Below, one piece after another: positions 1 through 5,543 of a stretch of 27,457 nt of DNA. Position 1 is the stretch's first letter; every line of letters begins with the position of its first letter. Source of the stretch: Micavibrio_B sp964399985 (GTDB lineage: Bacteria; Pseudomonadota; Alphaproteobacteria; Micavibrionales; Micavibrionaceae). The notes beneath the pieces are model-generated. The model was given only the letters and a program-made list of their open reading frames with translations, did no database searches and was not told the origin of the DNA. The position numbers and the translations under genes were made by a program. The DNA is taken from positions 1-27,457 of the forward strand of contig CAYNRY010000004.1 in the NCBI GenBank assembly GCA_964399985.1, written 5' to 3'.

Positions 1-50
1 AAGGCGGCCGTACCGTCGGCGCCGGCGTCGTTGATACGATTGTTGAATAA
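1..50 (+). CDS. tuf: Elongation factor Tu, C-terminal end only (partial)
   Basis: The window opens inside a gene. From base 3 the frame reads GGRTVGAGVVDTIVE followed by TAA at 48-50, which is the characteristic end of EF-Tu (the last strand of domain III, normally GGRTVGAGVV plus a short acidic tail). EF-Tu delivers aminoacyl-tRNA to the ribosome as a GTP complex. Only about 16 codons are visible, so nothing can be said about the GTPase domain. The position just before tRNA-Trp, secE and nusG is the usual place for the tufB copy; a second tuf begins at 27388, so this genome has two copies. Confidence 0.93.
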   Translation, partial: GGRTVGAGVVDTIVE

Positions 51-58
51 GGAAAAAA

Positions 59-142
59 TGTCATTCTGAGCAAAGCGAAGGAGCTCATCTTGAATTGACT
101 TAAAGAGGAGATCCTTCACCCCTCACGGGGGTCAGGATGACA
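59..142. repeat. Imperfect palindromic intergenic repeat, copy 1
   Basis: The stretch starts TGTCATTCTGAG (59-70) and ends TCAGGATGACA (132-142). The inner arms GAAGGAGCTC and GATCCTTC also pair, so the whole segment can fold into one long imperfect hairpin between tuf and its terminator. A diverged element of the same design lies at 4594-4688. From memory, intergenic palindromes beginning GTCATnCTGAGC occur in many unrelated bacterial genomes. No coding function is visible. Confidence 0.7.
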
Positions 143-150
143 CAGAGAAG

Positions 151-188
151 AAAACCCGCCCAGTTTTTAAAGATGGGGCGGGTTTTTT
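151..188 (+). terminator. Intrinsic terminator of tuf
   Basis: AAAACCCGCCC (151-161) pairs perfectly with GGGCGGGTTTT (176-186) across a 14-nt loop, and the stem runs into TTTTTT (183-188). It ends the tuf transcript before tRNA-Trp. The same 11-bp stem is reused after rplA at 6249-6288. Confidence 0.9.
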
Positions 189-231
189 ACTGGCTAAACT
201 ATTCCAGATATATTAAATACAAAGCCGCTAC

Positions 232-307
232 AGGGGTGTAGCTCAGTTGGTAGAGTACCGGTCTCCAAAACCGGTTGCCGTGGGTTCGAGTCCCTCCGCC
301 CCTGCCA
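232..307 (+). tRNA. trnW: tRNA-Trp (anticodon CCA)
   Basis: The 76-nt cloverleaf is readable directly. The acceptor stem AGGGGTG (232-238) pairs with CGCCCCT before discriminator G304 and an encoded CCA at 305-307. The D arm is GCTC...GAGT. The anticodon stem CCGGT/ACCGG encloses loop CTCCAAA with anticodon CCA, and the T loop is TTCGAGT. The T stem has one T-T mismatch. tRNA-Trp between tuf and secE/nusG is a widely conserved arrangement, although here six kb-scale insertions and extra genes separate it from its usual partners. Confidence 0.96.
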
Positions 308-339
308 GTTATTTAATCGAGAAAGCCGGAGAAAATACC

Positions 340-600
340 ATGGAAGAGCAACAAGTCGGTTGGTTAGCAGCTATTATTGTTGGAGCTTTGGCAGGATGGC
401 TCGCTGAAAAACTCATGAAATCCAATCAAGGCCTTATTACCAATATAATCTTGGGTGTGATCGGAGCTATCATCGGTAACGCTATTTTCAATGCTCTGGG
501 GATAGGACTTGCCGGCTGGATCGGATATCTGATTGCCGGAGTTGTAGGGGCTTGCTTGCTCATTGCGGTTAGTCGCTTTTTCGGGAAGAAAAAACTGTAA
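340..600 (+). CDS. GlsB/YeaQ/YmgE-family small membrane protein
   Basis: An 86-residue, very hydrophobic, glycine-rich protein with three predicted membrane segments (about residues 8-24, 35-55 and 60-78) and a basic tail FFGKKKL. The pattern GALAGWLAEKLMK, then ILGVIGAIIGN, then a third helix matches the GlsB/YeaQ (transglycosylase-associated) family of small inner-membrane proteins, linked to stress responses in enterobacteria but without known enzymatic activity. The frame is open further upstream, but that part lies inside the tRNA. ATG 340 has GGAGA at 328-332 and is the natural start. It begins 32 nt after tRNA-Trp with no terminator between them, so read-through from the tRNA promoter is likely. 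Family assignment is firm, function is not. Confidence 0.85.
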   Translation: MEEQQVGWLAAIIVGALAGWLAEKLMKSNQGLITNIILGVIGAIIGNAIFNALGIGLAGWIGYLIAGVVGACLLIAVSRFFGKKKL

Positions 601-647
601 GCCATAGATAGCTATTCTTTCTCAGCCCTGTGCCGAATTTATAAATT

Positions 648-661
648 TTGATTTCCGTCAA
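648..661. promoter_or_regulatory. FNR/DNR-type operator upstream of the OmpW gene
   Basis: TTGATTTCCGTCAA matches the FNR consensus TTGAT-N4-ATCAA at nine of ten defined positions. Its centre is about 60 bp before the OmpW start codon. If CATACA near 684-689 is the -10 element, the site centre lies about 41.5 bp before the transcript start, the classical position for a class II activator. The Fnr-family regulator directly downstream is the obvious candidate to bind it. This is inference from sequence match and spacing. Confidence 0.6.
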
Positions 662-713
662 GGAAGTAGCTCTTTCTATATGTCATACAGCTCTCAATTA
701 TTAAGGAGTTGTC

Positions 714-1337
714 ATGAAAAAAATCCCCGTAATCTTTGCCGTTTTTTTTCTTTTGTGTTCAACGGTTTCACAGGCAGCCGAGTTTAGCGATTATTTTGCC
801 AAGGAAAGATTCCAGCTTCGTCTGCGCGCGCTGGGCGTTTTGCCACAGGAAGAGAGTGACGTGAATATCGGGGGTGATATAAATGTCGGAAATGCGATTA
901 CGCCGGAAATCGATCTGACATATTTCTTTACGCCACATATAGCGGCAGAAATTATCGCCGGAACCACCAAGCATAGTTTAAGCCATACGAGCGGCGCCAG
1001 TCTTGGGGAGACATGGATTTTGCCGCCAACAGTCACGCTTCAATACCATTTCACACCCGATAATAATTTTAGCCCATATGTTGGTGCCGGTGTAAATTAT
1101 TCTATCTTTTATCACGAAAATACAGCGAGCGGTTTCTCCGATCTGAATATTGATAATGCTTTCGGCCCGGCGCTTCAGGCCGGTTTTGATTACTGGATTA
1201 GTGAGAATTGGGGTGTCAATTTTGACGTCAAGAAAATCTGGCTTAATGTAGATGCCTCTTTAAACAATGGAGCCATTAAAGCCGATGTCGATCTTGATCC
1301 GTGGCTGGTCGGAGCAGGGATATCCTACCGCTTTTAA
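714..1337 (+). CDS. ompW: OmpW-family outer membrane protein
   Basis: 207 residues with a clear Sec signal peptide (MKK, hydrophobic core to about residue 20, cleavage near SQA-A). The rest fits the OmpW eight-strand beta barrel: a start strand after the signal, the segment EIDLTYFFTPHIAAEIIAG, then LPPTVTLQYHF and SPYVGAGVNYSIF, which are OmpW hallmarks, and a C-terminal strand ending in phenylalanine (GAGISYRF), the signal for BAM-dependent insertion. OmpW proteins form narrow hydrophobic channels and in enterobacteria respond to oxygen and stress. AAGGAG lies five bases before ATG 714. An FNR-like site at 648-661 suggests oxygen control. The regulator gene starts 47 bp after the stop with no terminator between, so the two may be co-transcribed. 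Confidence 0.9.
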   Translation: MKKIPVIFAVFFLLCSTVSQAAEFSDYFAKERFQLRLRALGVLPQEESDVNIGGDINVGNAITPEIDLTYFFTPHIAAEIIAGTTKHSLSHTSGASLGETWILPPTVTLQYHFTPDNNFSPYVGAGVNYSIFYHENTASGFSDLNIDNAFGPALQAGFDYWISENWGVNFDVKKIWLNVDASLNNGAIKADVDLDPWLVGAGISYRF

Positions 1338-1364
1338 AATCTAAGTAGTTGCAATTGCATTGCC

Positions 1365-1385
1365 TGCGCGAATAGTATTCGCGCA
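1365..1385. promoter_or_regulatory. Perfect 9-bp inverted repeat abutting the regulator start codon
   Basis: TGCGCGAAT (1365-1373), a 3-base spacer AGT, then ATTCGCGCA (1377-1385). The last base is the A of the start codon of the Fnr-family gene. No Shine-Dalgarno sequence is present in the space it occupies. It could be an operator on DNA or a hairpin that hides the start codon in mRNA; the sequence does not decide between these. Confidence 0.55.
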
Positions 1386-2104
1386 TGGAAGTGGCTCAAG
1401 TCAGACAGCAGATCATAAATTCGCCTTTTTTCCGTGATTTGCCGGAAAAGGATATCGATGATTTTTTGTTGCAATCTCCTTATAAAGGCTATGCCAAGCA
1501 TGAAGAAATTATTCGGCATGGGCAAAAAGCCGACCGACTTTTCGTCGTCGCAGAGGGCTGGGTAAAATTATATCGCCAAGCCAAAGGCGGGGATGAAGCT
1601 GTCATCCATATGTGTACCAAAGGCGATATATTCGGTGAAGCGGCGGTATTGGCACATGGTGATTACAGCTTTTCGGCGCAAGCGGCAGAAAATGCATCTG
1701 TCATAGAAATTTCTGCAAACCTCGTTCATACCAAGACCAAGGAAAACCCTGAAATTATGGCGCGGCTGCTCAAAATAATGTCGCGGGAAATACAGGAGAT
1801 TCAGTCCGAAAACGAGCATTTATCGCTGATGAGCGCGTCACAACGCGTTGGCTGCCTATTGCTACAGCTTTCATCCGGCATGATCGGTAAAGGAGGAACA
1901 TTTTCATTCCCTTACGATAAAGCTCTCGCGGCTTCCAGATTGGGGATGAAGCCTGAAACATTTTCAAGAGCGTTGGCACAGCTAAGATTGATCGATGTTC
2001 ATGCCAGCGGGCCGGAGATTAAAATCGAAAGTTTTGAAAAACTCATGGAATATTGCTGTCATCAATGTTCTTCCATGCCCGGCGAATGCCGTAAGTTAAA
2101 ATAA
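1385..2104 (+). CDS. Crp/Fnr-family transcriptional regulator with C-terminal cysteine tail
   Basis: 239 residues: an N-terminal cyclic-nucleotide-binding-type beta roll (about 10-120, with GDIFGEAAVL typical of the family), a long dimer helix (about 120-150) and a winged helix-turn-helix. The recognition helix contains E191-x-x-S194-R195, the same E-SR triad that lets FNR read TTGAT half-sites. The N-terminal cysteine cluster that holds the iron-sulfur cluster in FNR is missing. Instead, cysteines sit at 77 and 157 and in an unusual C-terminal tail (C224, C225, C228, C235). That favours a DNR/FixK-like sensor or a cysteine-based one, but the signal is unknown. The start is ATG 1385, the only sensible one by family length, although no ribosome site precedes it. 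Likely target: the ompW promoter just upstream. Confidence 0.88.
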   Translation: MEVAQVRQQIINSPFFRDLPEKDIDDFLLQSPYKGYAKHEEIIRHGQKADRLFVVAEGWVKLYRQAKGGDEAVIHMCTKGDIFGEAAVLAHGDYSFSAQAAENASVIEISANLVHTKTKENPEIMARLLKIMSREIQEIQSENEHLSLMSASQRVGCLLLQLSSGMIGKGGTFSFPYDKALAASRLGMKPETFSRALAQLRLIDVHASGPEIKIESFEKLMEYCCHQCSSMPGECRKLK

Positions 2105-2133
2105 AGCGGCTGACCATATGCCAGCCGCTTTAT
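2101..2133. terminator. Bidirectional terminator between convergent genes
   Basis: ATAAAGCGGCTG (2101-2112) pairs perfectly with CAGCCGCTTTAT (2122-2133) across a 9-nt loop. On the minus strand the stem is followed by a T-rich stretch (TTTATTTT), on the plus strand only by TTTAT. It separates the Fnr-family gene from the convergent EF-hand gene and probably serves both, better for the minus strand. Confidence 0.75.
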
Positions 2134-2145
2134 AAGAGCTCAGTA

Positions 2146-2445
2146 TTAATCAACGGCTTTTTTCATTGCCTTTTTTTCTTCCCATTCTTTTTTCATTGAA
2201 GCTGTCACTTCATCCTTGGACAAAGAGCCATCGGAATTTGTATCGGCTTCTGTGAACATTTTTGCGGCTTTAGCGTCATGTTCGGATTTGCTGATCATGC
2301 CGTCAGAATTCGTATCGGCTTCCATAAACTTCTTATCAACTTTCATTTTCAGCATTTCCGCTTTATCGCCTTCGTGATGCTCGGCCAATGCAGGCGCTGC
2401 AGCAAGGGTCATTGCGGCCATTGTCATCATAAGTGCTTTTTTCAT
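2146..2445 (-). CDS. Secreted or periplasmic EF-hand protein
   Basis: 99 residues with a signal peptide (MKKALMMTMAAMTLAAAPALA, cleavage after ALA) and two EF-hand calcium loops of near-identical sequence: DTNSDGMISKSE and DTNSDGSLSKDE. Both have the D-x-N-x-D-G-x-I/L-S-x-x-E ligand pattern, so both should bind calcium. Charged helices flank the loops. AAAGGAG (plus-strand 2454-2460) lies eight bases before the ATG, so the start is secure. It faces the Fnr-family gene and shares its terminator. Such small calcium-binding periplasmic proteins are common in Proteobacteria, with no assigned job; it may buffer or sense calcium. Confidence 0.85.
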   Translation of the reverse strand: MKKALMMTMAAMTLAAAPALAEHHEGDKAEMLKMKVDKKFMEADTNSDGMISKSEHDAKAAKMFTEADTNSDGSLSKDEVTASMKKEWEEKKAMKKAVD

Positions 2446-2565
2446 TGGAAAATCTCCTTTAAGGTTTAGTTGATATTTAGACTGTATTGTCGATTGTTAG
2501 AGAACCTAGGGCGGATAGACATTTGGTAAAGCACAAAAAAATGAATAAATTTGGGAACTTTTTTA

Positions 2566-3162
2566 ATGGGCTTTGATGTCGACAGCCTCATAAAAACATT
2601 CGGTTATATGGGTGTATGGACTATTATATTTGCAGAAACCGGAATCTTATTCGGTGTTTTGCTACCCGGCGATACGCTGCTAATTGCAGCAGGCATTCTG
2701 GCCGCCAACGGGCATTTTGACATTACGATAATGGCCTTCGGGTGTTTTATCGCGGCCTTGATCGGTAATTTATTCGGATATGAAATGGGCGGTCGTTTCG
2801 GTAAACCATTTCTGGAAAAATACGGACCGCAGCTAACGACGCCGGAAAAAATCGCGAAGACATACGAGATTCTGAAAAAACATGAAAAAGTCGGGATTGT
2901 TATTTCCCGTTTCCTGCCGGCGGCGCGTACCTTCGCCCCGTTTCTGGGCGGCGTAATTAAAATGAAATACGCGTCTTTTGTCCTTTATTCGGTTCTGGGC
3001 GCTATATTATGGGGAGCGGGGCTTCCTTATCTGGGTTTTTATCTGGGCGCGATCTTGCCGCCATGGTTTATGGATTTACTGATTATTCCGGTTGCTGTTT
3101 TCATTCTTGGGGCTGTGGGCTGGCCGTATTGTAAGAAAAAATTCCGCAAAGAGAAGATTTAG
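2566..3162 (+). CDS. DedA-family (VTT domain) inner membrane protein
   Basis: 198 residues with four to five hydrophobic segments and a short basic C-terminus. Two DedA hallmarks are visible: an acidic-glycine motif after the first helix (FAETGILFGVLLPGDTLL) and the arginine-proline motif SRFLPAARTFAPFLGG with its essential arginines. DedA/VTT proteins sit in the inner membrane and act as half-transporters or lipid scramblases, for example in undecaprenyl-phosphate or phospholipid flipping; the substrate here cannot be told. A TTG at 2551 would add five residues, but ATG 2566 starts closer to the first conserved segment and has a weak GGGA nine bases before it. It stands alone between the EF-hand gene and secE. 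Confidence 0.88.
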   Translation: MGFDVDSLIKTFGYMGVWTIIFAETGILFGVLLPGDTLLIAAGILAANGHFDITIMAFGCFIAALIGNLFGYEMGGRFGKPFLEKYGPQLTTPEKIAKTYEILKKHEKVGIVISRFLPAARTFAPFLGGVIKMKYASFVLYSVLGAILWGAGLPYLGFYLGAILPPWFMDLLIIPVAVFILGAVGWPYCKKKFRKEKI

Positions 3163-3180
3163 GCTCTTGCGTTTTCCCTC

Positions 3181-3209
3181 TTGCCTTTTACCTGCGCTTT
3201 AGGCATAAC
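3181..3209 (+). promoter_or_regulatory. Candidate secE-nusG promoter
   Basis: TTGCCT (3181-3186) and CATAAC (3204-3209) are separated by 17 bp, each matching four of six consensus positions. The -35 form TTGCC recurs in stronger promoters of this window (11984-12012, 12348-12376, 23956-23985). It would give a leader of about 75 nt before secE. Confidence 0.4.
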
Positions 3210-3274
3210 TCTGCTATTCCCGAAAATCAGTCATCGTAGAAAACGCCCCCGGCGCTACGAACGGCTGGAGGAAA

Positions 3275-3289
3275 ATGAAAGATTATTAA
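3275..3289 (+). other. Four-codon open frame (MKDY) directly before secE
   Basis: ATG AAA GAT TAT TAA ends one base before the secE start codon. The best Shine-Dalgarno in the region, GGAGGA at 3267-3272, sits just two bases before this small frame and 18 bases before secE. The layout would allow translational coupling, but the spacing to the short frame is tighter than usual. Whether it is translated is unknown. Confidence 0.35.
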
Positions 3290-3290
3290 G

Positions 3291-3479
3291 ATGGCATCAC
3301 CCGTAGAATTTATTAAACAGGTCCGCACCGAAGTCAAAAAAGTGACGTGGCCGACCCGCGCGGAAACCATGCAAAGCGCGATTGCCGTTTTCATCATGGT
3401 GCTGATTGCATCTTTGTTTTTGTTTGGGGCAGATCAGCTGATATCGCTGGTCATCCGTAAAATTCTCGGTTTAGGTTGA
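3291..3479 (+). CDS. secE: Preprotein translocase subunit SecE
   Basis: 62 residues, the short single-helix form of SecE found in most bacteria. The amphipathic N-terminal helix carries the family signature VRTEVKKVTWPTRAET (residues 11-26), followed by one membrane segment (about 30-51) and the tail IRKILGLG. SecE clamps SecY in the SecYEG protein-conducting channel. It is 17 bp upstream of nusG, the universal secE-nusG pair, and the two must be co-transcribed. The start is fixed by the family N-terminus, but the ribosome site is oddly far away (see the four-codon frame just upstream). Confidence 0.95.
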   Translation: MASPVEFIKQVRTEVKKVTWPTRAETMQSAIAVFIMVLIASLFLFGADQLISLVIRKILGLG

Positions 3480-3496
3480 TTGAAAGGACATAAATC

Positions 3497-4054
3497 ATGA
3501 CTGCAGCCGCTTCTGTTACTACGCCCAAAATGCGCTGGTATGTTCTCCATGTTTACTCCGGTTTCGAAGCGAAAGTCGCCGAAGCCATTCGTGAAAAGGT
3601 CAAGAAAAAAGGCCTCGAAGATTACTTGGGCGATATCATGGTCCCGACCGAGCAGGTCACCGAAATCAAGCGCGGCCAGCGCGTCAACGCCGAGCGCAAA
3701 GTATTCCCAGGCTATGTTCTGGCGAAAATTGCGATGACCGACGAGGTTTGGCACTTGGTCAAAGATACACCGAAAGTCACAGGTTTCCTTGGCGCGGGTA
3801 ACAAGCCGGTTCCGGTTTCCGAGAAAGAAGCCGAGCGCCTGATCAATCAAATCAAAGAAGGCGGCGTCAAACCTAAAAACACGATTACCTTCGATATCGG
3901 CGAAAAAGTCAAAGTCATGGAAGGCCCGTTTGCCTCATTCGAAGGTATGGTGGAAGAAGTCGATGACGAAAAAGCCCGCGTCAAAGTATCGGTTTCGATC
4001 TTTGGCCGCGCGACACCTGTCGAACTTGAATTCTCACAGGTTGAGAAAATCTAA
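3497..4054 (+). CDS. nusG: Transcription termination/antitermination factor NusG
   Basis: 185 residues. The NGN domain (about 12-120) starts with RWYVLHVYSGFE and contains the RNA-polymerase-facing motif RKVFPGYVLAKI. The C-terminal KOW domain (about 130-185) reads GEKVKVMEGPFASFEGMVEEV and contacts Rho or ribosomal protein S10. NusG couples transcription to translation and helps Rho termination. AAAGGA at 3483-3488 lies eight bases before ATG 3497. Unlike most bacteria, rplK does not follow directly: a terminator and about 1 kb of repeat DNA intervene. Confidence 0.97.
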   Translation: MTAAASVTTPKMRWYVLHVYSGFEAKVAEAIREKVKKKGLEDYLGDIMVPTEQVTEIKRGQRVNAERKVFPGYVLAKIAMTDEVWHLVKDTPKVTGFLGAGNKPVPVSEKEAERLINQIKEGGVKPKNTITFDIGEKVKVMEGPFASFEGMVEEVDDEKARVKVSVSIFGRATPVELEFSQVEKI

Positions 4055-4082
4055 GCGATTTAAAATTGATTTTTTCAAAAAG

Positions 4083-4123
4083 CCTCTGCTAGAGTTCGTT
4101 CAGAACTAAGTAGAGGTTTTTTT
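4083..4123 (+). terminator. Strong intrinsic terminator of secE-nusG
   Basis: CCTCTGCT (4083-4090) pairs with AGTAGAGG (4109-4116), and an upper stem AGTTC/GAACT (4093-4097 with 4103-4107) closes a 5-nt loop. Seven T follow (4117-4123). The right arm also contains AGAGG seven bases before ATG 4124, so it could serve as ribosome site for the small frame behind it. Confidence 0.9.
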
Positions 4124-4345
4124 ATGCGTATCGCAATGTTCTTTCGTGATTCTGTACAGGCAAACATCTTTAAAGCTAATGGATGTTCTTATCTGGCACT
4201 TAAAGGAAATCTTGTTTGTGATGATAGTAGTGGCTACCTGATTAAAGATGCGCCCCTAAAACGGACACTTTCTGTGCCAATAAATAACCGGGAAAAACCT
4301 GAAAAAGCATGGGCTCCGAAAGCACAGATTAATTTATGGCCTTAA
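4124..4345 (+). CDS. Small orphan open frame behind the nusG terminator
   Basis: 73 codons, not recognised. The product would be soluble and slightly basic, with two cysteines (NGCSYL, LVCDD) and a proline/lysine-rich end (KAWAPKAQINLWP). ATG 4124 follows directly on the T-run of the nusG terminator, and AGAGG in the terminator's right arm would be its Shine-Dalgarno, so it could only be expressed from read-through transcripts. Codon use and composition look less like a core gene than nusG does. It may be a real small gene, the remnant of one, or chance. I find no motif that decides. Confidence 0.35.
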   Translation: MRIAMFFRDSVQANIFKANGCSYLALKGNLVCDDSSGYLIKDAPLKRTLSVPINNREKPEKAWAPKAQINLWP

Positions 4346-4381
4346 GATCATGTTGCCTTGCCTCAACTTGTACCTAAAAGG

Positions 4382-4782
4382 TTTTTAACCACAAAGTACG
4401 ACGAAGAGCTTTTAAAACGCGGAGTAGAAAACACTCTGAAACTCCGCGCTACTCCACCATCTCAGCTTTGAAAATTAACTTTTATATAGTTTGAACGTCA
4501 TTCTAACTACTTTGAACGTCGTGTTTTTAGATAAGGTTAGTTTTTTTGCCGCAGAGACGCAGAGGACGCGGAGTTTAAAAGATTGCATCAGAATGTCATC
4601 CCGAGCGAGTGATAATGAGCCGAGGGATCTCATCTTCTTTAAGAAAGGTGAGATTTTTCTACTCGCCTTTGGCTCTGTCGAAATGACGAGTATTGAATTT
4701 CAATGACTTAAGGGTGGACTCTAAGTTTGCTCGTCGATTTTTAGAGGGTCGATCAAAGGATTTGTGGCCTTCGTGGTTAAAA
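4382..4782. repeat. Interspersed element with terminal inverted repeats, copy 1
   Basis: The left end TTTTTAACCACAAAGTACG (from 4382) is matched in inverse orientation at the right end (4761-4782, ending TTCGTGGTTAAAA). The shared core is TTTTAACCAC(A/G)AAG. Inside are a purine-rich tract CGCAGAGACGCAGAGGACGC (from 4550), a 10-bp direct repeat TTTGAACGTC (4490-4499 and 4511-4520) and a nested palindromic repeat (4594-4688). No transposase is present. A related inverted-repeat element lies at 12135-12272. The remaining 4783-4966 holds no convincing gene; I see only low-complexity text and a short GCC-aaaaa-GGC-type hairpin near 4868. Confidence 0.6.
4594..4688. repeat. Imperfect palindromic intergenic repeat, copy 2
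   Basis: TGTCATCCCGAG at the left end is answered by a right end whose complement reads CGTCATTTCGACAGAG. Inner arms GAGATnnnnC and GGGATCTC also pair. Same design as 59-142, more diverged. It lies nested within the larger element 4382-4782. Confidence 0.6.
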
Positions 4783-4966
4783 CAGACTCCGTCCTCTTCC
4801 CTTGTAATTCGCAACCTGCAACTTGTAATTGAAGCTGGTCCCCTCTGGCTTTCCTTGGGGATGGCCGAAAAACGGCGTGGCTTTTCAGGATAAAGCCTAA
4901 CGCTTAAAGCATGGCGCCATTTGTAAGGGAATTCAAGTAAATTGGATCTTTTAAGATTATTATAGC

Positions 4967-4996
4967 TTGCTTTTACCCCTTTAATCCCCTTATAAC
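4967..4996 (+). promoter_or_regulatory. Candidate rplKA promoter
   Basis: TTGCTT (4967-4972), 18 bp, TATAAC (4991-4996). Same 18-bp spacer and same TATAAC -10 as the candidate rplJ promoter. It predicts a transcript start near 5003 and a leader of about 100 nt containing the structured element at 5025-5077. Confidence 0.5.
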
Positions 4997-5024
4997 CCCT
5001 TCCAAGTCTTAAAGTTTAAGACCT

Positions 5025-5077
5025 TCGTGGGAGGCTGACTGTCAAAGATATGCCAGACAGGGCCATCTACACCACGA
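5025..5077 (+). promoter_or_regulatory. Structured rplKA leader, probable L1 autoregulatory site
   Basis: TCGTGG (5025-5030) pairs with CCACGA (5072-5077), GGC (5033-5035) with GCC (5062-5064) and CTGTC (5039-5043) with GACAG (5056-5060), separated by asymmetric internal loops with GGGAG on one side and CATCTACA on the other. Known L1 binding sites on rplK-rplA mRNAs mimic the 23S rRNA L1 site with a similar two-helix layout just before rplK, and this position fits. The assignment is by place and fold, not by a covariance search. Confidence 0.5.
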
Positions 5078-5103
5078 CCCTTCAATCCTTTTAGGAGGTT
5101 ATC

Positions 5104-5538
5104 ATGGCCAAGAAAATTAAAGGCTATATCAAACTGCAGGTTGGCGCTAACTCCGCTACCCCGTCTCCGCCAATCGGTCCGGCTCTCGGTCAACACGGCG
5201 TCAACATCATGGAATTCTGTAAGGGTTTCAACGCGAAAACTCAGGAAATGGAAAAAGGCATGCCGATCCCGGTTGTCATTACCGTTTTCGAAGATCGTTC
5301 TTTCAACTTCATCCTGAAAACACCGCCGATGACTTACTTCATCAAGAAAGCGGCTAAAATTACCAAAGGTCACCAGACTGTCGGTAAAGGTACAATGGTT
5401 GGTTCGATCACACGCGCGCAAGCCGAAGAAATCGCAACTGCCAAAATGCCTGATCTGAACGCGAAAGATCTTGAAGGCGCTGTTCAGATGGTAATCGGTT
5501 CCGCACGCTCGATGGGCGTAGAAGTTAAGGGAGCATAA
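5104..5538 (+). CDS. rplK: 50S ribosomal protein L11
   Basis: 144 residues, standard length. The N-terminal domain contains the proline-rich hinge PPIGPALGQHGVNIMEFCK, and the C-terminal rRNA-binding domain contains GSARSMGVEVKG at the end. L11 forms the stalk base at the GTPase centre and is needed for RelA sensing of uncharged tRNA. AGGAGGT (5092-5098) lies five bases before ATG 5104. rplA follows five bases after the stop. The pair forms an operon closed by a terminator at 6249-6288, with a likely L1-responsive leader in front. Confidence 0.97.
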   Translation: MAKKIKGYIKLQVGANSATPSPPIGPALGQHGVNIMEFCKGFNAKTQEMEKGMPIPVVITVFEDRSFNFILKTPPMTYFIKKAAKITKGHQTVGKGTMVGSITRAQAEEIATAKMPDLNAKDLEGAVQMVIGSARSMGVEVKGA

Positions 5539-5543
5539 TCGCC

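Noticed and set aside
247..339. Upstream extension of the GlsB/YeaQ-type protein starting at 247
   Set aside because: The first 61 bases lie inside tRNA-Trp; ATG 340 has a proper ribosome site.
4490..4520. Two TTTGAACGTC repeats considered as the start of a CRISPR-like array
   Set aside because: Only two units of 10 bp, no further spacing pattern, and no cas genes in the window. No CRISPR array seen anywhere.
4491..4893. Open frames within the repeat region before rplK
   Set aside because: They run through repeat arms and palindromes, have no ribosome sites and no recognisable protein features.
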